DNA from: Dimorphilus gyrociliatus
Lineage: Eukaryota > Annelida > Polychaeta > Dinophilidae
DNA: 64,000 nt
Assembly (NCBI GenBank): GCA_904063045.1
Contig: CAJFCJ010000009.1
Coordinates: forward strand, 166,942-230,941
Direction of reading: 5' to 3'
Below are positions 36,965-49,649 of the stretch, one piece after another. Within the stretch, counting starts at the first letter, position 1; the number at the start of each line of letters is the position of its first letter. Both the position numbers and the translations under genes were made by a program. The notes under the pieces were generated by a model. It saw only the letters and a program-made list of their open reading frames with translations, did no database searches and was not told the DNA's origin.

Positions 36965-37147
36965 GTGCAAAGGCCTAGATCAGAGAAAAAGAAGAACAAT
37001 GTAAAAGAGTTGTCCCTCCCGGGAGATTGATGACGCTCAGAGTGAATGGTATATAGTTATTCAAATACTCATGCATATTTGAAACACCTTGAATTGAGGC
37101 GGGCGTCACTTCGTCGTTCGACGTCACTCAAAGCGTCCACTGTCAGC

Positions 37148-38217
37148 ATGATGGTAAGTTTTTTTTACCTGTTGCTATCAAACTTTAGAGAAAGTTTTCT
37201 TCGCTTGCCAAACTTGAACTTTAAAGTTAAAGGCAAACTTGATAAACATATTCTAACGTTTAAATTTTGTTTTTCTAGAATGAAATCTTTGGACCTGGAT
37301 TTGAAAATGCAGCTATTTTATCAGCTAGGCCTGATTTAGTTGCAGATATGCCGAAACACGCGACAAATGGACCTCCACCATCGTTAATGAAACCGGAGAC
37401 GTTTTACAGTGGTATGGGGGTTCATGTAAGTGCGCCAAATTCGTCGTCAGATATTTCGGCGATTCCTACATCCAGATCCCAGCACCAAATGCACTCTTTC
37501 CCGACGCACTATATGAATTCTGCGGCAATTCCCGACCAAGCTATGCTGGATCAACTTGGCTCGGCTACTTCGCTATCGACTCACCACATTTCTGACCACA
37601 TGCAACATCAGATGATGTACTCGCAGGCATATAGCCAACCACCTCATGGTGTTAATCATCATCCCCCTTTCGCTGCGGCACCATCACATCATTCGATGCA
37701 ACATTCTGCCGTCCAGGAGATGGATTGTGACCCACGAGAGCTAGAAGCTTTCGCAGAGAGATTTAAACAGAGAAGGATCAAGTTGGGCGTTACGCAAGCT
37801 GATGTCGGTAAAGCTTTGGGTAATTTGAAATTACCTGGTGTGGGTTCGCTCAGCCAAAGCACGATTTGCAGGTTCGAATCGTTAACGCTGAGTCATAATA
37901 ATATGATTGCTTTAAAACCTGTTCTTGCCGCCTGGCTGGACGAGGCGGAAAGACAGGCAAGAGATAATAACGTGACAAGAGAGATCTTCCATTCGGCAGC
38001 AGATAGAAAGAGAAAGAGAACATCAATAGCTGCACCAGAGAAGAGATCGCTGGAGGCCTACTTTGCTGTGCAACCAAGACCATCCGGCGAAAAGATCGCT
38101 CAAATAGCTGACAAGTTAAGTCTGAAGAAGAGCGTTGTAAGAGTTTGGTTCTGTAATCAAAGGCAGAAGCAAAAGAGAATGAAATTTGCCGCTTTTGGTC
38201 ATATTTCAAGTCGTTAA
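37148..38217 (+). CDS. POU4: POU class 4 homeodomain transcription factor (Brn3/Unc-86/Acj6 family)
   Basis: Neural and sensory fate transcription factor. Exons 37148-37153 (two Met codons, good start context AGCATGATG) and 37279-38217; 314 residues. Residues near 5-25 (IFGPGFENAAILSARPDLV) recall the POU-IV box. A His/Ser/Met-rich linker follows. The POU-specific domain runs about 153-230 with the class-specific GVGSLSQSTICRFESLTLSH, and the homeodomain about 246-305 with RKRKRTSI and VVRVWFCNQRQKQKR. The short first exon followed by one long exon matches vertebrate POU4 genes. The frame is open upstream to an ATG at 37046, which would add 34 residues; I prefer 37148 for its context, but this is not settled. 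A TATA box is at 36957. Confidence 0.94.
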
Positions 38218-39371
38218 GATGAAATAATCTCTTTATTATCTCGCCTATTTTTTTGTAAAACCTTTATCTTTTCATGCTCTGGTCGTATGTTAAAAGAAAA
38301 GGAAAATTGCTATTCGTATTGCATTTTTATCACAATGTTTCTTAATCAATTTTTAATACTAACGAATATTTCATACAAAGTTTATCATTTTTGATAAATT
38401 ATACCAATGTAGTGCCTTGCCAAGGAGATGTAGAAGTGAGAAATGAAGACGGAATGGGAGAAAGGGAAATAAAAAAACTAGAAAAAAATAGTATCAACCG
38501 CCGTCTTCTCTTCCTTCTCTCTCTTTTTCTTTCTAGCTTTCTTTTCTGTCCCTTCTGTTCCTAGTTTTCTTGTAAATTTTCTATAGTTATATGAAAATAT
38601 TATGTAATTTGTTTGTTTTTGCATAATCTGTTTCTCTTTTTTTTATTTTCAATAGAAGAAGTTTTACTAAATAAACCTTTTGAAACCGGCGAGAAACGGA
38701 AACAAAAATATTTAATTAAAATTATTCCCTGTTACTCTTATCAAAAATAATAGGTGGCGCCTTAATTTGATTCGAAATAATCTATTGATTCGTAATGAAT
38801 GTCGTAACCGTCATTTTTTGTCTAATCAATCAAAAGCAAATTGTTAAATGTAAATATTATCCTGTAAAGTTTACAATGAATTTTTCATTATATCAAGATT
38901 TTATTAATTGATGGAAAATCTTGAAATTTTGATGATTTATTGTTAATTCCATGAAAAAAGTTTGTTCTATATTGATCATATTGAAATTATACTGTGGAAA
39001 ATGGCACAAAAAGTTGTATCTACTTCCCATCACATTAAAATATTCTACAATATATATGTATAGCTGTTAAGTAGTCTTTTCATCGTTTCCGAACCAAAAA
39101 AAAAATATGTAGAATAATAAAGAAAAAAAGAGTAATTTGGAGACAAAGAGAGACTCAGAGAGTGAGACAGTATCATCACAGAGAATTTTTGACGAGCCAA
39201 AATTTCATTTTCAACTGAATTGAATAAAGAATAATTGATAAATTAGAAGAAAAGAGAGGCAGAAAGTTAAGATTGATAGTCAAATTATTAAATTGAAAGC
39301 ATATAGTATATAATATAAAATAAATCAAGAAAAAAATAATACAGAATATAGCCACATTGTGTAAAATTCCC
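38218..39371 (+). other. POU4 3' UTR and convergent UAP1 3' end
   Basis: No coding sequence is seen. The stretch is AT-rich with CT-rich tracts near 38510-38560. Candidate poly(A) signals are AATAAA at about 38670 and AATAAAG at about 39116. POU4 mRNAs often have long 3' UTRs, so much of this may be transcribed from POU4. Confidence 0.45.
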
Positions 39372-41311
<1,940 letters not shown>

Positions 41312-42244
41312 GCCTAAGGAGCAAATAGTTAGTATTTTAAACTAACATAGCGATCTTTTTATATCTTTTAAATGAGGAAGTATATTTTTATTCTAGTTCT
41401 CAATTGCGATTCCCTCAGCTAAATCGATAACCCACAGCTGCTTATATCTGAATTTTAATTCCAATTTTGCATATTAAAAATATTAAAAGACTGACCTTTC
41501 GTCAAAAAAAATCAGAGTCAGAATAATTTTTGAAACAATACTTTCTATTTAATTAACTTTAATAGACATATCGCCTGAAAACTAGATTGAATAATATACT
41601 AAATATCAGAACCGATCATAGTTGTGAAGACTTGACGGAAATAAATTAAAACTCTCTAAAAATGGTTTTTGCCTCTATTTACCTTGTAAAATTCCAACGT
41701 GCTTCGCAATTAAATGTTCTGTTAAAACGCAAGTAGGGCGCGATAAAAAAGAAATGCACGAAAACCGGATGTTCGTTCTAAATTCAATAGCGATCGAATA
41801 GAATTTTCTTTTTAAATAAGAATAAAATAAATACTTTTATTAATATAATGTGTTGAATAAGGGAAAACAAAAAGTTTACTTTTATTTCCTTTTATAAAAA
41901 AAGAAAAGTGTCTTGACAAAATGCCTCTATATCGTCTGCAACATTACAGGAAGTAATGACACGAGTACATGAAAAACATTTTCATCTGGTGGTTTTTAAA
42001 TGCTGTAAATTCCAAAATGTTGTCATTCTCTTTCATACAAATAGTATTGTTCACGAACGTATAAACTAAAATCACTATACTTTCATTTTACAGATTTTGG
42101 TCAGTTTATTGATATTAAACTACTTTAATATACTTATAAATAAAGATCTAAAGAGAAATATTGTCACTGAACTTTAAAGAGAAATTAAAGTAGCTTAAAT
42201 AATGTTTATGATTAATTAAATGAGTCTTTTTTTTTGAGTGTAAA
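41312..42244. other. Intergenic between UAP1 promoter and SLC12A9 3' end
   Basis: Both flanking genes are on the minus strand, so the left part should hold the UAP1 promoter and the right part the SLC12A9 3' UTR. No TATA box, RNA gene or repeat was recognised. Confidence 0.45.
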
Positions 42245-45206
42245 TCATAGACTTGTTGTAACGACGGATCGAACTCCATGAACAAGTATAACCGGTGGCA
42301 AATCTTTAGTTAACAAGTCCAATTGCTTTCTGTATAACTTATAATTCTCTGTAGGATGAGGCAGATAAAGAAATATAAGACGAGCTGAATCACAGTGCTC
42401 CTTTATTAGTTCATTTCCATAAGTGCCCAGAGGAAGAGAAGATACATTTTGCCAACGAACTAATTGAACAACTGCTGGTATACGTAGTTCCTTAAGCATA
42501 TTGACGAATTTTTTCTCCTTTCTTGCTATAATTGATTCATCCATTTGGTCGGCGCATAGGAAAAATCTTAATTTGAATTTTTTCCAATCATCTCTCATGT
42601 GAACTACGCAGGATAGCTGAAGCATCAATTGACTGGTAATATCTATATAGTCGTGAGTATTCTGATCAAAAAAATTTACAGGCCAGACGTCAATAAATCC
42701 TTCTTTTTCTCTGTAGGATAACTTGTTAGTGTACCTTAGAACGCAAACATTTTTTCTCATATCAATTATATCTGCAATTAATTGAACCCATTCGTCAATT
42801 TCAACAGTTCTTTCTGAAGAATCTCTGATCGAATCAAATTTTTCCAGTGAACTTCCTTGGCGAGAAGATGAGAAAAATGTTTTCCGCCTAAAATTATCTG
42901 GATTATGTTCTTCAGGCGATGATTCATCCCAGAATCCTAAGCAAATTATGTTGGGTTTTATCGCTCCCATTCCGCTTAATCGAACTAGTTGATGTGCACC
43001 TTCCCTTAATGTGAACGCATTGGTAACCTCAACAAATGCTTTTATTTTAAACTCATTGACGACATCTAGCCAACGACGTAAGAGCGATGATACTTTATCC
43101 TCGTCAGTATTGTGATCTTTCGATACAACAACATTACCAATAACGTATAATCCACTCTTTTTTAAATCATTACACAAAAATATCGATCCTAAAGATGATC
43201 TAGCGTTGTTGGCCAATAAAAGGACATGAGGCCTCCAAAATCTGACATGCTCTTTTCTAGTATCCAGCATAAGCATATATTTGCGAACTTGATGGAATAT
43301 TAGTGCTTGTGAAAAGCTTCCCCAACTGGTTGGAAAAGCTCGTAAATGTAAGGCCACAAAAGTAAGAAGCATGCAGGAAACGCCGACACCTGAAAAAACT
43401 GGGTTGACGAGAAAGCACATAACCAAGCAGCCAGCCAACCCTAAGGAAGAGGTGTGCCATGAAAAATATCTAAAGGTTGGCCTAAAGTTTGGGGGTGAAG
43501 CTACACTCAGACCCAGACAAGCTAGGTTTACAGCTGCATAAGAAAGGAGGAAAAATACGGAAGTAATAGGAGCGATTGCATTCAAGGATCCGATTAATAA
43601 GATTAATTGAACCAGTATCCATGAAACAAAAACCGCAATAATTGGATTTCCCTTACAAAGCGTTTTTGTAGCCGGACGAAGAAGCTTCCAAAAGATTTCA
43701 TCTTTGGCGACTGCCTCTAAAATTCTTGACGCTCCAATTAAATTTCCTAGAGCAGCTGATAATGTCGTAGCGAATATTCCAGCTAATATTAAAGGAGGGC
43801 ATTTATTGATACTCTGCAGAAATACATAATTATTCACTAGAAGAGGCCGAGTGGTCGTTCCTGCAACTAATAACTCTAGTAGTAAATATATAGTAAATGT
43901 AAAGGCAACTGCAGCTAAAGTTCCTCTAGGTATAGCTTTATTGGGTTTTTTTAGCTCTCCGCTCATATTGGCCCCATTCATTATTCCAGTTACAGAACTA
44001 AATAAGACTGCAAAAACTGAAGCAAAATTCATGCTTTTTCCAGTTAAATAGTCAATTGTATATGCAGCATTCATATTATTTCTAAAAGTAGAGGCACGAA
44101 ATCCCGTATAATTTCCGCACGCTGTCGGAAAGGTACCATTTGTTTCGTTAGTGTGCGGATGTGATAAATTGTTAGAGTTGGGAAAGGGTATACATAGTTC
44201 CTTTTTCAAGAACATGCTTATCGGAATCGACAAAAAGGAAGCAGTAACAATCACAAGAATAAGGGCTGATAGTCTAGCAAACAGAGCGCCACCTGTGAGA
44301 CAAACTATCAGACAAAAGGCCAAAACTCCAGAGCAGTAAAGATAAACCCACCACCGCCCAGCTTGTTGAATGCCTTCACCATCCTTGACAAATGTTCCTC
44401 CAGGACCAAAATTATCAACCAATCCTTCAACAAACCCGCTAACGTATAGTCCACATGCAAATATATTCGCAAGATAGAAAAGTAAGCCTATAGCTCCACC
44501 AAATTCTGGACCAAGCGTGCGGCTTATCATAACTGTAAGAATAAATTACACTGTAATCCTACATTGAGTTAATTACAAGACAGACTGTGGGCGTTATGAC
44601 CTAATTAAGAGTTATTAACTTCGAATGCGGTTCAAGGTAAAACTAATATAATAATGCTTTATAAATTATCTGCTATAAAAAGAAAACTTTAGATAACAAT
44701 CTTCCAATAAAGAAAAGTTACTTAAAGGAAAATATAAGGAAATACTAACAATAAGCTCCTCCTCCTTCTACCTTTCCATTTGTTGAAACGGCGCAAATAG
44801 ACAATATGGTCATAATTAAAATAAAATAAGCTAAAATTAATTGAATAATGCTTTCCCAAACTCCTGATTGGCCGACAACAAAACCTGTAATGCAAGGATT
44901 TATATTATAAATCTATTATAGCTTCTATCCATTTCACGAACCTATTCGGAGAAATAGCAAAGTGCTGAACATCGACAGTGCAACAGGACTAAAAACACCT
45001 GAGAATGTTGATAGGCTCCTATGACTAATATCTCGACTCGATTGACTATTACATTCAGAAGATGCAGTTTCTTCTATTCGAATACTTTCTGTTAAACTTA
45101 AAAACCACGAATCAGAGGGATTGCTTCTGCGATTAGTTGGTAACAATGGTTTCGCATCACTTGTTGAATCCTCAGCAACATTTCTAAGACTGCACGCGGT
45201 ATCCAT
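42245..45206 (-). CDS. SLC12A9: Cation-chloride cotransporter family member 9 (CIP1-type)
   Basis: Multi-pass membrane protein of the SLC12 family; SLC12A9 is the divergent cotransporter-interacting member found on endolysosomal and plasma membranes. Exons: 44942-45206, 44750-44884, 42245-44532; 895 residues, near the human 914. The cytosolic N-terminus leads to [42 protein letters not shown] and [15 protein letters not shown], the typical SLC12 first membrane segments. Later motifs are [26 protein letters not shown] and [17 protein letters not shown]. An extracellular loop near residues 260-300 has several N-x-T sites. The long C-terminal domain includes [20 protein letters not shown] and the end part [10 protein letters not shown]. 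Most of the protein is in one 2.3-kb exon. Assignment to A9 rather than other SLC12 rests on the N-terminal membrane motifs and C-terminal length. Confidence 0.9.
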
Positions 45207-45479
45207 TATAAAGTTCCTGATTGTTGGAGTCCGGGTGTTAACCGTAGATTAAGTAATTAGTAAAACACAAAAATTTGTCATGTGAGCTTAAATCTTACAA
45301 TGGACACTGTGACTTAATGGAATATTTTTCGACAACGTATTTTTGTGATTCATTATAAATAGTGCTAATTTTAAAGAGAAACTGTTTAACATCTTCATGA
45401 TATGCAATTTAAACAAACTAGTTTTATTAAACATAATAAATGTATACAAGGAAATTTGAAAAGATTATAAATAAATATA

Positions 45480-46660
45480 TTATCGATGTTTACCATGCCA
45501 AAGATAATCGTACGGTGTTGCCCATTTTCTACAGCCTAAAAAATTATTAGTAACACAATATTCAAAGTTAAGTGGATTTAAATTTTCTTCTTTCAACTTT
45601 GTTTCATTAGCTTTTTCGTTCTAGAAGATATAATAAAAAATGGTTTGAATAGAGGAAATGCTGCTTTTTTCTTTCGAATTATAATTTTCATTGAATTATA
45701 ACGAATATAAAGTACTTACATCAAGCATCTCCTGACTAATTACTTCAGCTTTAAAGGGCATTTTCTCAGCAATACGCCTAAGAAATGGTTCAACTTCCTC
45801 ATATTCACAGTAGCCTCCCATCTATAATATCATTATAAAAGTATCACTTAAAAACAAACTAAAAACTACTTAATAACGAAACCTCAACGATTATTCTTCC
45901 CGATCGAACAGGTGTTACATAATGATCAACTGAACCTTTTCCTCCACCCATTCTATGTCCTTGGCCCTTTTTCGTTACTGACTTCCATGGGGCGTCAACT
46001 CTCCACCTAGCAAACATTCGAGAATCGTCCATATGACGGCCAATACCATTTCGAATCATTTCAAAATGTCCGTGGCGAAGCTTTCCTCCGAGAATTGCTC
46101 TAATACCATATTGTTTATGGATAAGGGTTGTATGATACAATTCAGGACCTCTCATATCGATTAATCGTTTCATCATTTTTTGTGGTCTATTACCAATAAA
46201 AGACTGTGGTACCTTTTCCAACATTCTTAATTTACGACGTTCAGGAAATTCGATTTCTAGTTTTAAAAAAATGTGATTAATGCCATTTTTATTCATTTCT
46301 CGCCTCCCACGACAGGAATAATTAAATATCATTCTAAGGTATATATCTGATTGTCAGTAGTAAATCTAATAGTATTTTATAGCCTATATTTAAAAACTAA
46401 AAAAAACTATTAAAAAATAATGACACTGTAAATATCAGATTAAAACACTTACTTGGATATTCTGTAACCGGTTTGAAATTGGTAATAGAAACTGCACTGA
46501 TTACTGAACACGGTAGATAGTTCGGCACTGCAATGTCACATTTATTAGCGATAATGAAGGTAATATAAGTATATTCATTATTACCAATTCTACTCTTCAA
46601 TTTAAGTGTTGCCAACATAGTTGATGGTAAATTTGTCGTAAATTTTCGCAATAAGGACAT
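45480..46660 (-). CDS. MRPL16: Mitochondrial large ribosomal subunit protein L16
   Basis: uL16 of the mitochondrial ribosome. Exons in gene order: 46585-46660, 46453-46527, 45883-46256, 45720-45821, 45480-45620; 255 residues (human 251). The first exon gives a basic mitochondrial presequence (MSLLRKFTT). Conserved parts are FPERRKLRMLEKVP, GHFEMIRNGIGRHMD, MFARWRVDAPWKSVT and GHRMGGGKGSVDHYVTPVRSGR, followed by GGYCEYEEVEPFLRRIAEKMPF and the terminal TPYDYLWHGKH. The 57-bp intron at 46528-46584 is a multiple of three with no stop, so it could be retained; its size and GT-AG ends match other introns here. It sits 274 bp upstream of SLC12A9 on the same strand. Confidence 0.93.
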
Positions 46661-47331
46661 ACTGATGAACAATTAAAGTATACTAAAACAATAGTTAAGT
46701 TAGTTTATGCCAAAGAGAGAGATTTTCCATGCCTCTACCAGTTTCCTGTAAAAGAATTCTGTCTATTTCGCTAAATATGTTTTTTTCATCTTTTCAAGTA
46801 ATATAATCAACTTCTTAGTCGTGTTTTTCAACAATTTATTAAAACTAACACTTTAGTAAAGCTGTGAAATTTCGTTTACACAAATATAGAGTTTATATTA
46901 TTTAACTTGAGACAACATAAATAATACTTTTCTCTATTAGCATTAAGTCATTCAAAAATATATTATATTAATACTGTATATACTGTATATATACCATAAA
47001 AAACTAACAAACAAAAAAATAGGCCGTAACGGTATTATTAGCTGTCAGTGGAATTTTGTAAATCTATGCCTATACCCTATTAATAAATCCCAAGAGAGAA
47101 TGTTAGCGGAGGAGTATTTTTGTATCTAATAGACATTTAGCGTTGTTGAATAAAGATTGTAGAGAATATATTTTTCTTACAGAAGATTTATAATAGTAGA
47201 AGAAAAGGAAAAGGCTTAGAAAATAAGACTGTAGTTGTATTAAAAAGAATCTCATAACATGCATTGTTTATCTGAAAACACTTCAGAAAAATTTGTTGTA
47301 TTATTTATTTATGGACTGGGTAGAATTTAGT
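46661..47331. repeat. Intergenic with direct TACTGTATA repeats
   Basis: AT-rich and without coding sequence. TACTGTATA occurs twice in tandem at 46972-46990, one of the recurrent motifs of this window. The MRPL16 promoter should lie at the left edge. Confidence 0.45.
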
Positions 47332-47688
47332 CTATCTTTTAGATGGCGTAGATAGTGGAGATACCTCTTGTATAGGAGACAGAGTCATTATCTTCGACTT
47401 TCTATCATAATCATCAATAATGTTTATATAAGAGTCCGCTGCTACATCTTCCTGTTCGATGATTAATATATTTTGAACTTGATTTGTGTTTATCCCTTGT
47501 ATTCGATTTTTAACTTCATTAGTTGATAGTTGAATATTTTGTACTATAGTCGATTTATGATCGATTTTTGAATTTTCTCTTCTGCATAACGGTTTACGTT
47601 GAACGAATCCGACGAAGACAGGCTGTCTAGTTCCCTTTTTGTTCATTACAACAAATGAAACGTCTAAATTGATCCAAACCAATTTCAT
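47332..47688 (-). CDS. Hypothetical protein, 118 aa
   Basis: Open frame of 118 residues starting MKLVWINLD and ending SPLSTPSKR. I do not recognise a family. It has a basic centre (QRKPLCRREN), an acidic segment (EQEDVAADS, DDYDRK) and a Ser/Pro/Thr-rich C-terminus with TLSPIQ and LSTPSKR, which look like proline-directed kinase sites. No membrane segment or signal peptide is seen. Its start lies 175 bp from the start of the divergent gene at 47864, which supports both as real genes. It could be one exon of a larger gene. Confidence 0.45.
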   Translation of the reverse strand: MKLVWINLDVSFVVMNKKGTRQPVFVGFVQRKPLCRRENSKIDHKSTIVQNIQLSTNEVKNRIQGINTNQVQNILIIEQEDVAADSYINIIDDYDRKSKIMTLSPIQEVSPLSTPSKR

Positions 47689-47863
47689 TCATAATTTATG
47701 GGTATCGTATAGAATTATTCAGCTATTACTGAAATATATCTTCAACATAAACAATATAACCTAAATACGCAAAAACGTCCTACTCAAAATAGGGTGCGAT
47801 TATTTTCAATCACCCATAGTCAATTAGTTCGAACAGTCCAATCAATAAACGCCTTTTAAATCA
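47689..47863. promoter_or_regulatory. Probable bidirectional promoter
   Basis: Only 175 bp separate two divergent start codons. No TATA box is obvious. Inferred from arrangement. Confidence 0.35.
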
Positions 47864-48823
47864 ATGCAAACTAGGTTTGGCTCGCCGCGTTGTTTAATTA
47901 AAATTCAACTGATCGGCATGGCGAAACGAAATAAAAAGAATTCAACCGAGGACGATAGTTCCGGCTATTTAAGCGATGAGGGCACTGGACCTAGGATTTT
48001 AAAAATTATATTACCTAAGGTTCAATACGACGAACCAGAAATACTTGATGAAGTATGGAAGGAAAAGAAAGTATCAATAACAGCGAAAAAAAAGAGCCCT
48101 CGTCTTCTCGGCTACCCTCAAACCAATTATTCTTTAGAAAAAGAAACGGAAGATTGGTCTTGGCTTAGGCATGCTCTTCATCAACGACCTCGATTTGAAC
48201 CTCTTTTGCCGACAAGCCCGAGGAGGAAAGTCTCACCAAATCATGTTGATTCATCGCTTAGAGTACAAGGTCAATGGCTATATCGACCTACACTATCAAA
48301 CCCTAAACCAAAGGAAGTGAAAGAGCGTTTGGATGATCGTATGGAATCGATTGCCCGTCTCTTACCTCGTGTTTCCGGTGAATTAGCGATATTAAAGGCG
48401 AAACGCCGTAGAGAAGGTCAAAGAAAAAAAAAGAATACAAAGATTTTCTGCGACGACGATGTTCGTCAAACATTAATATGTGTTCGTTTGAATGATAGAT
48501 CACTTCAAAGCATTGAACATCAAACAGTGCACAGCAACGTCGGTCCACGGCAGCATATTCACGTTCAGCATTATTTCAAAGAGACACCACTTCATATAGA
48601 ATCGTACTTTGGCATGGACGAAAAAAAATTACCACCAGTACGAGCTCCACCGTCTACACCAACTGACTCTTGTACAAATAGAGAAGCAACAACAACAAAC
48701 ACGCCGGACAAGTTACCTATTCCTAAAAGACATTCTATTAAGTTACCTCAAATTAATGAAACTAAATTCCTAACTGCATCTTCAACAACTTCTCACTCGG
48801 CAGCAGACTTTGATAGAATTTGA
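47864..48823 (+). CDS. Hypothetical basic, probably disordered protein, 319 aa
   Basis: Single-exon open frame of 319 residues; family not recognised. The first Met is at 47864, but a second in-frame Met at 47918 (GGCATGG context) starts AKRNKKNSTEDDSSGYLSDEG and is a good alternative. The protein is rich in Lys, Arg, Pro and Ser. It has a KKKSPRLLGYP segment, a helical central stretch (DRMESIARLLPRVSGELAILKAKRRREGQRKKK) typical of a basic helix or nuclear localisation signal, and a Thr/Pro-rich tail. No domain, signal or membrane segment is seen. Length without stops in AT-rich DNA supports coding. Confidence 0.65.
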   Translation: MQTRFGSPRCLIKIQLIGMAKRNKKNSTEDDSSGYLSDEGTGPRILKIILPKVQYDEPEILDEVWKEKKVSITAKKKSPRLLGYPQTNYSLEKETEDWSWLRHALHQRPRFEPLLPTSPRRKVSPNHVDSSLRVQGQWLYRPTLSNPKPKEVKERLDDRMESIARLLPRVSGELAILKAKRRREGQRKKKNTKIFCDDDVRQTLICVRLNDRSLQSIEHQTVHSNVGPRQHIHVQHYFKETPLHIESYFGMDEKKLPPVRAPPSTPTDSCTNREATTTNTPDKLPIPKRHSIKLPQINETKFLTASSTTSHSAADFDRI

Positions 48824-48999
48824 CTAGGGGACAGTCAGTTTGTATAACAAATAAAAAAAATACAAATTAATTAGTAATTTGCCTTCTGTATTTGGGGAAT
48901 AAACACAGAAATTGATAATATTAAAAAATATCCGATACTTTGAAATTACAAAGACAACCATGAATTAACACGAATCATACTCTAAAGATTTCTAGTTCA

Positions 49000-49649
49000 T
49001 TACTTCCGTTTAAGGGAATGATTACATTTTTCAATAATACACTTCAGATTATCATTACAACCAGCAGTTAAAACACAGTGTTCTAAACCGCTACCTGCCC
49101 TCTTTGGATATATTCTTTGACCATCTTCATTACTAAGGCATACTCCAGCGTCATTTAATTTACATATTAATTCCTTCAAACGATTTTCGCATCGGCTGCA
49201 GTCTTTTCGTGTTGCTTGGCTACAAAGTTATTGGAAATAGACTTTTCTTGTAATTATCTTTTATCTTTACATATTAATACAGTATATATATATATATATA
49301 TATATATTCTTATTTATAATTATACATAGACGTTACCTTTAATTAAATTACTAAGTAATAACTCACCGCCAATTTTTTAAGAAAGAATTCGCTTTGAAAG
49401 GCATAACGATATCTGAAGGAAGAGACAACATCATAGAATCCAATAGTTTATTTGCTTAAGGAATCATAACATAAATTAATTTACAAGTAGCTAAACTATC
49501 TAACTTTATTATATAATAAATATACAGTATATGGTTATACTGTATACTATATTCCCATTGATTTCTTATCTATTAAGGTTGTTTTTTAGACAGAGCTTAC
49601 CGAATTGAAAGTGAAGGCATAGTAATATTGTATAAAATTGTAGTAACAT
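49000..49649 (-). CDS. Small secreted cysteine-rich protein, 104 aa
   Basis: Three short exons: 49601-49649, 49367-49412, 49000-49219. Phases 1 and 2 join cleanly. Exon 1 gives a hydrophobic signal peptide (MLLQFYTILLCLHFQF). The mature part is basic and has eight cysteines after an NWRQATRKD segment, ordered CxxC, then C, C, C, C, C, C to the C-terminus (CSRCENRLKELIC, GVC, EHC, AGC, LKC, EKC). A PKRAGSG stretch contains a possible basic cleavage site. The even cysteine count suggests four disulfides. I do not recognise the family; it could be a peptide hormone, antimicrobial or other secreted effector. The gene is missed by simple ORF searches because each exon is short. Confidence rests on the signal peptide plus splice-phase agreement. 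Confidence 0.6.

Noticed and set aside
37862..37877. GGTTCGAATCG as a tRNA B box
   Set aside because: It lies inside the POU-specific coding sequence of POU4 (CRFES), and no cloverleaf can be drawn around it.
46262..46332. MIFNYSC as the start of MRPL16
   Set aside because: A spliced upstream exon gives a basic presequence, and the acceptor at 46257 joins in phase right before FPERRKLRM.
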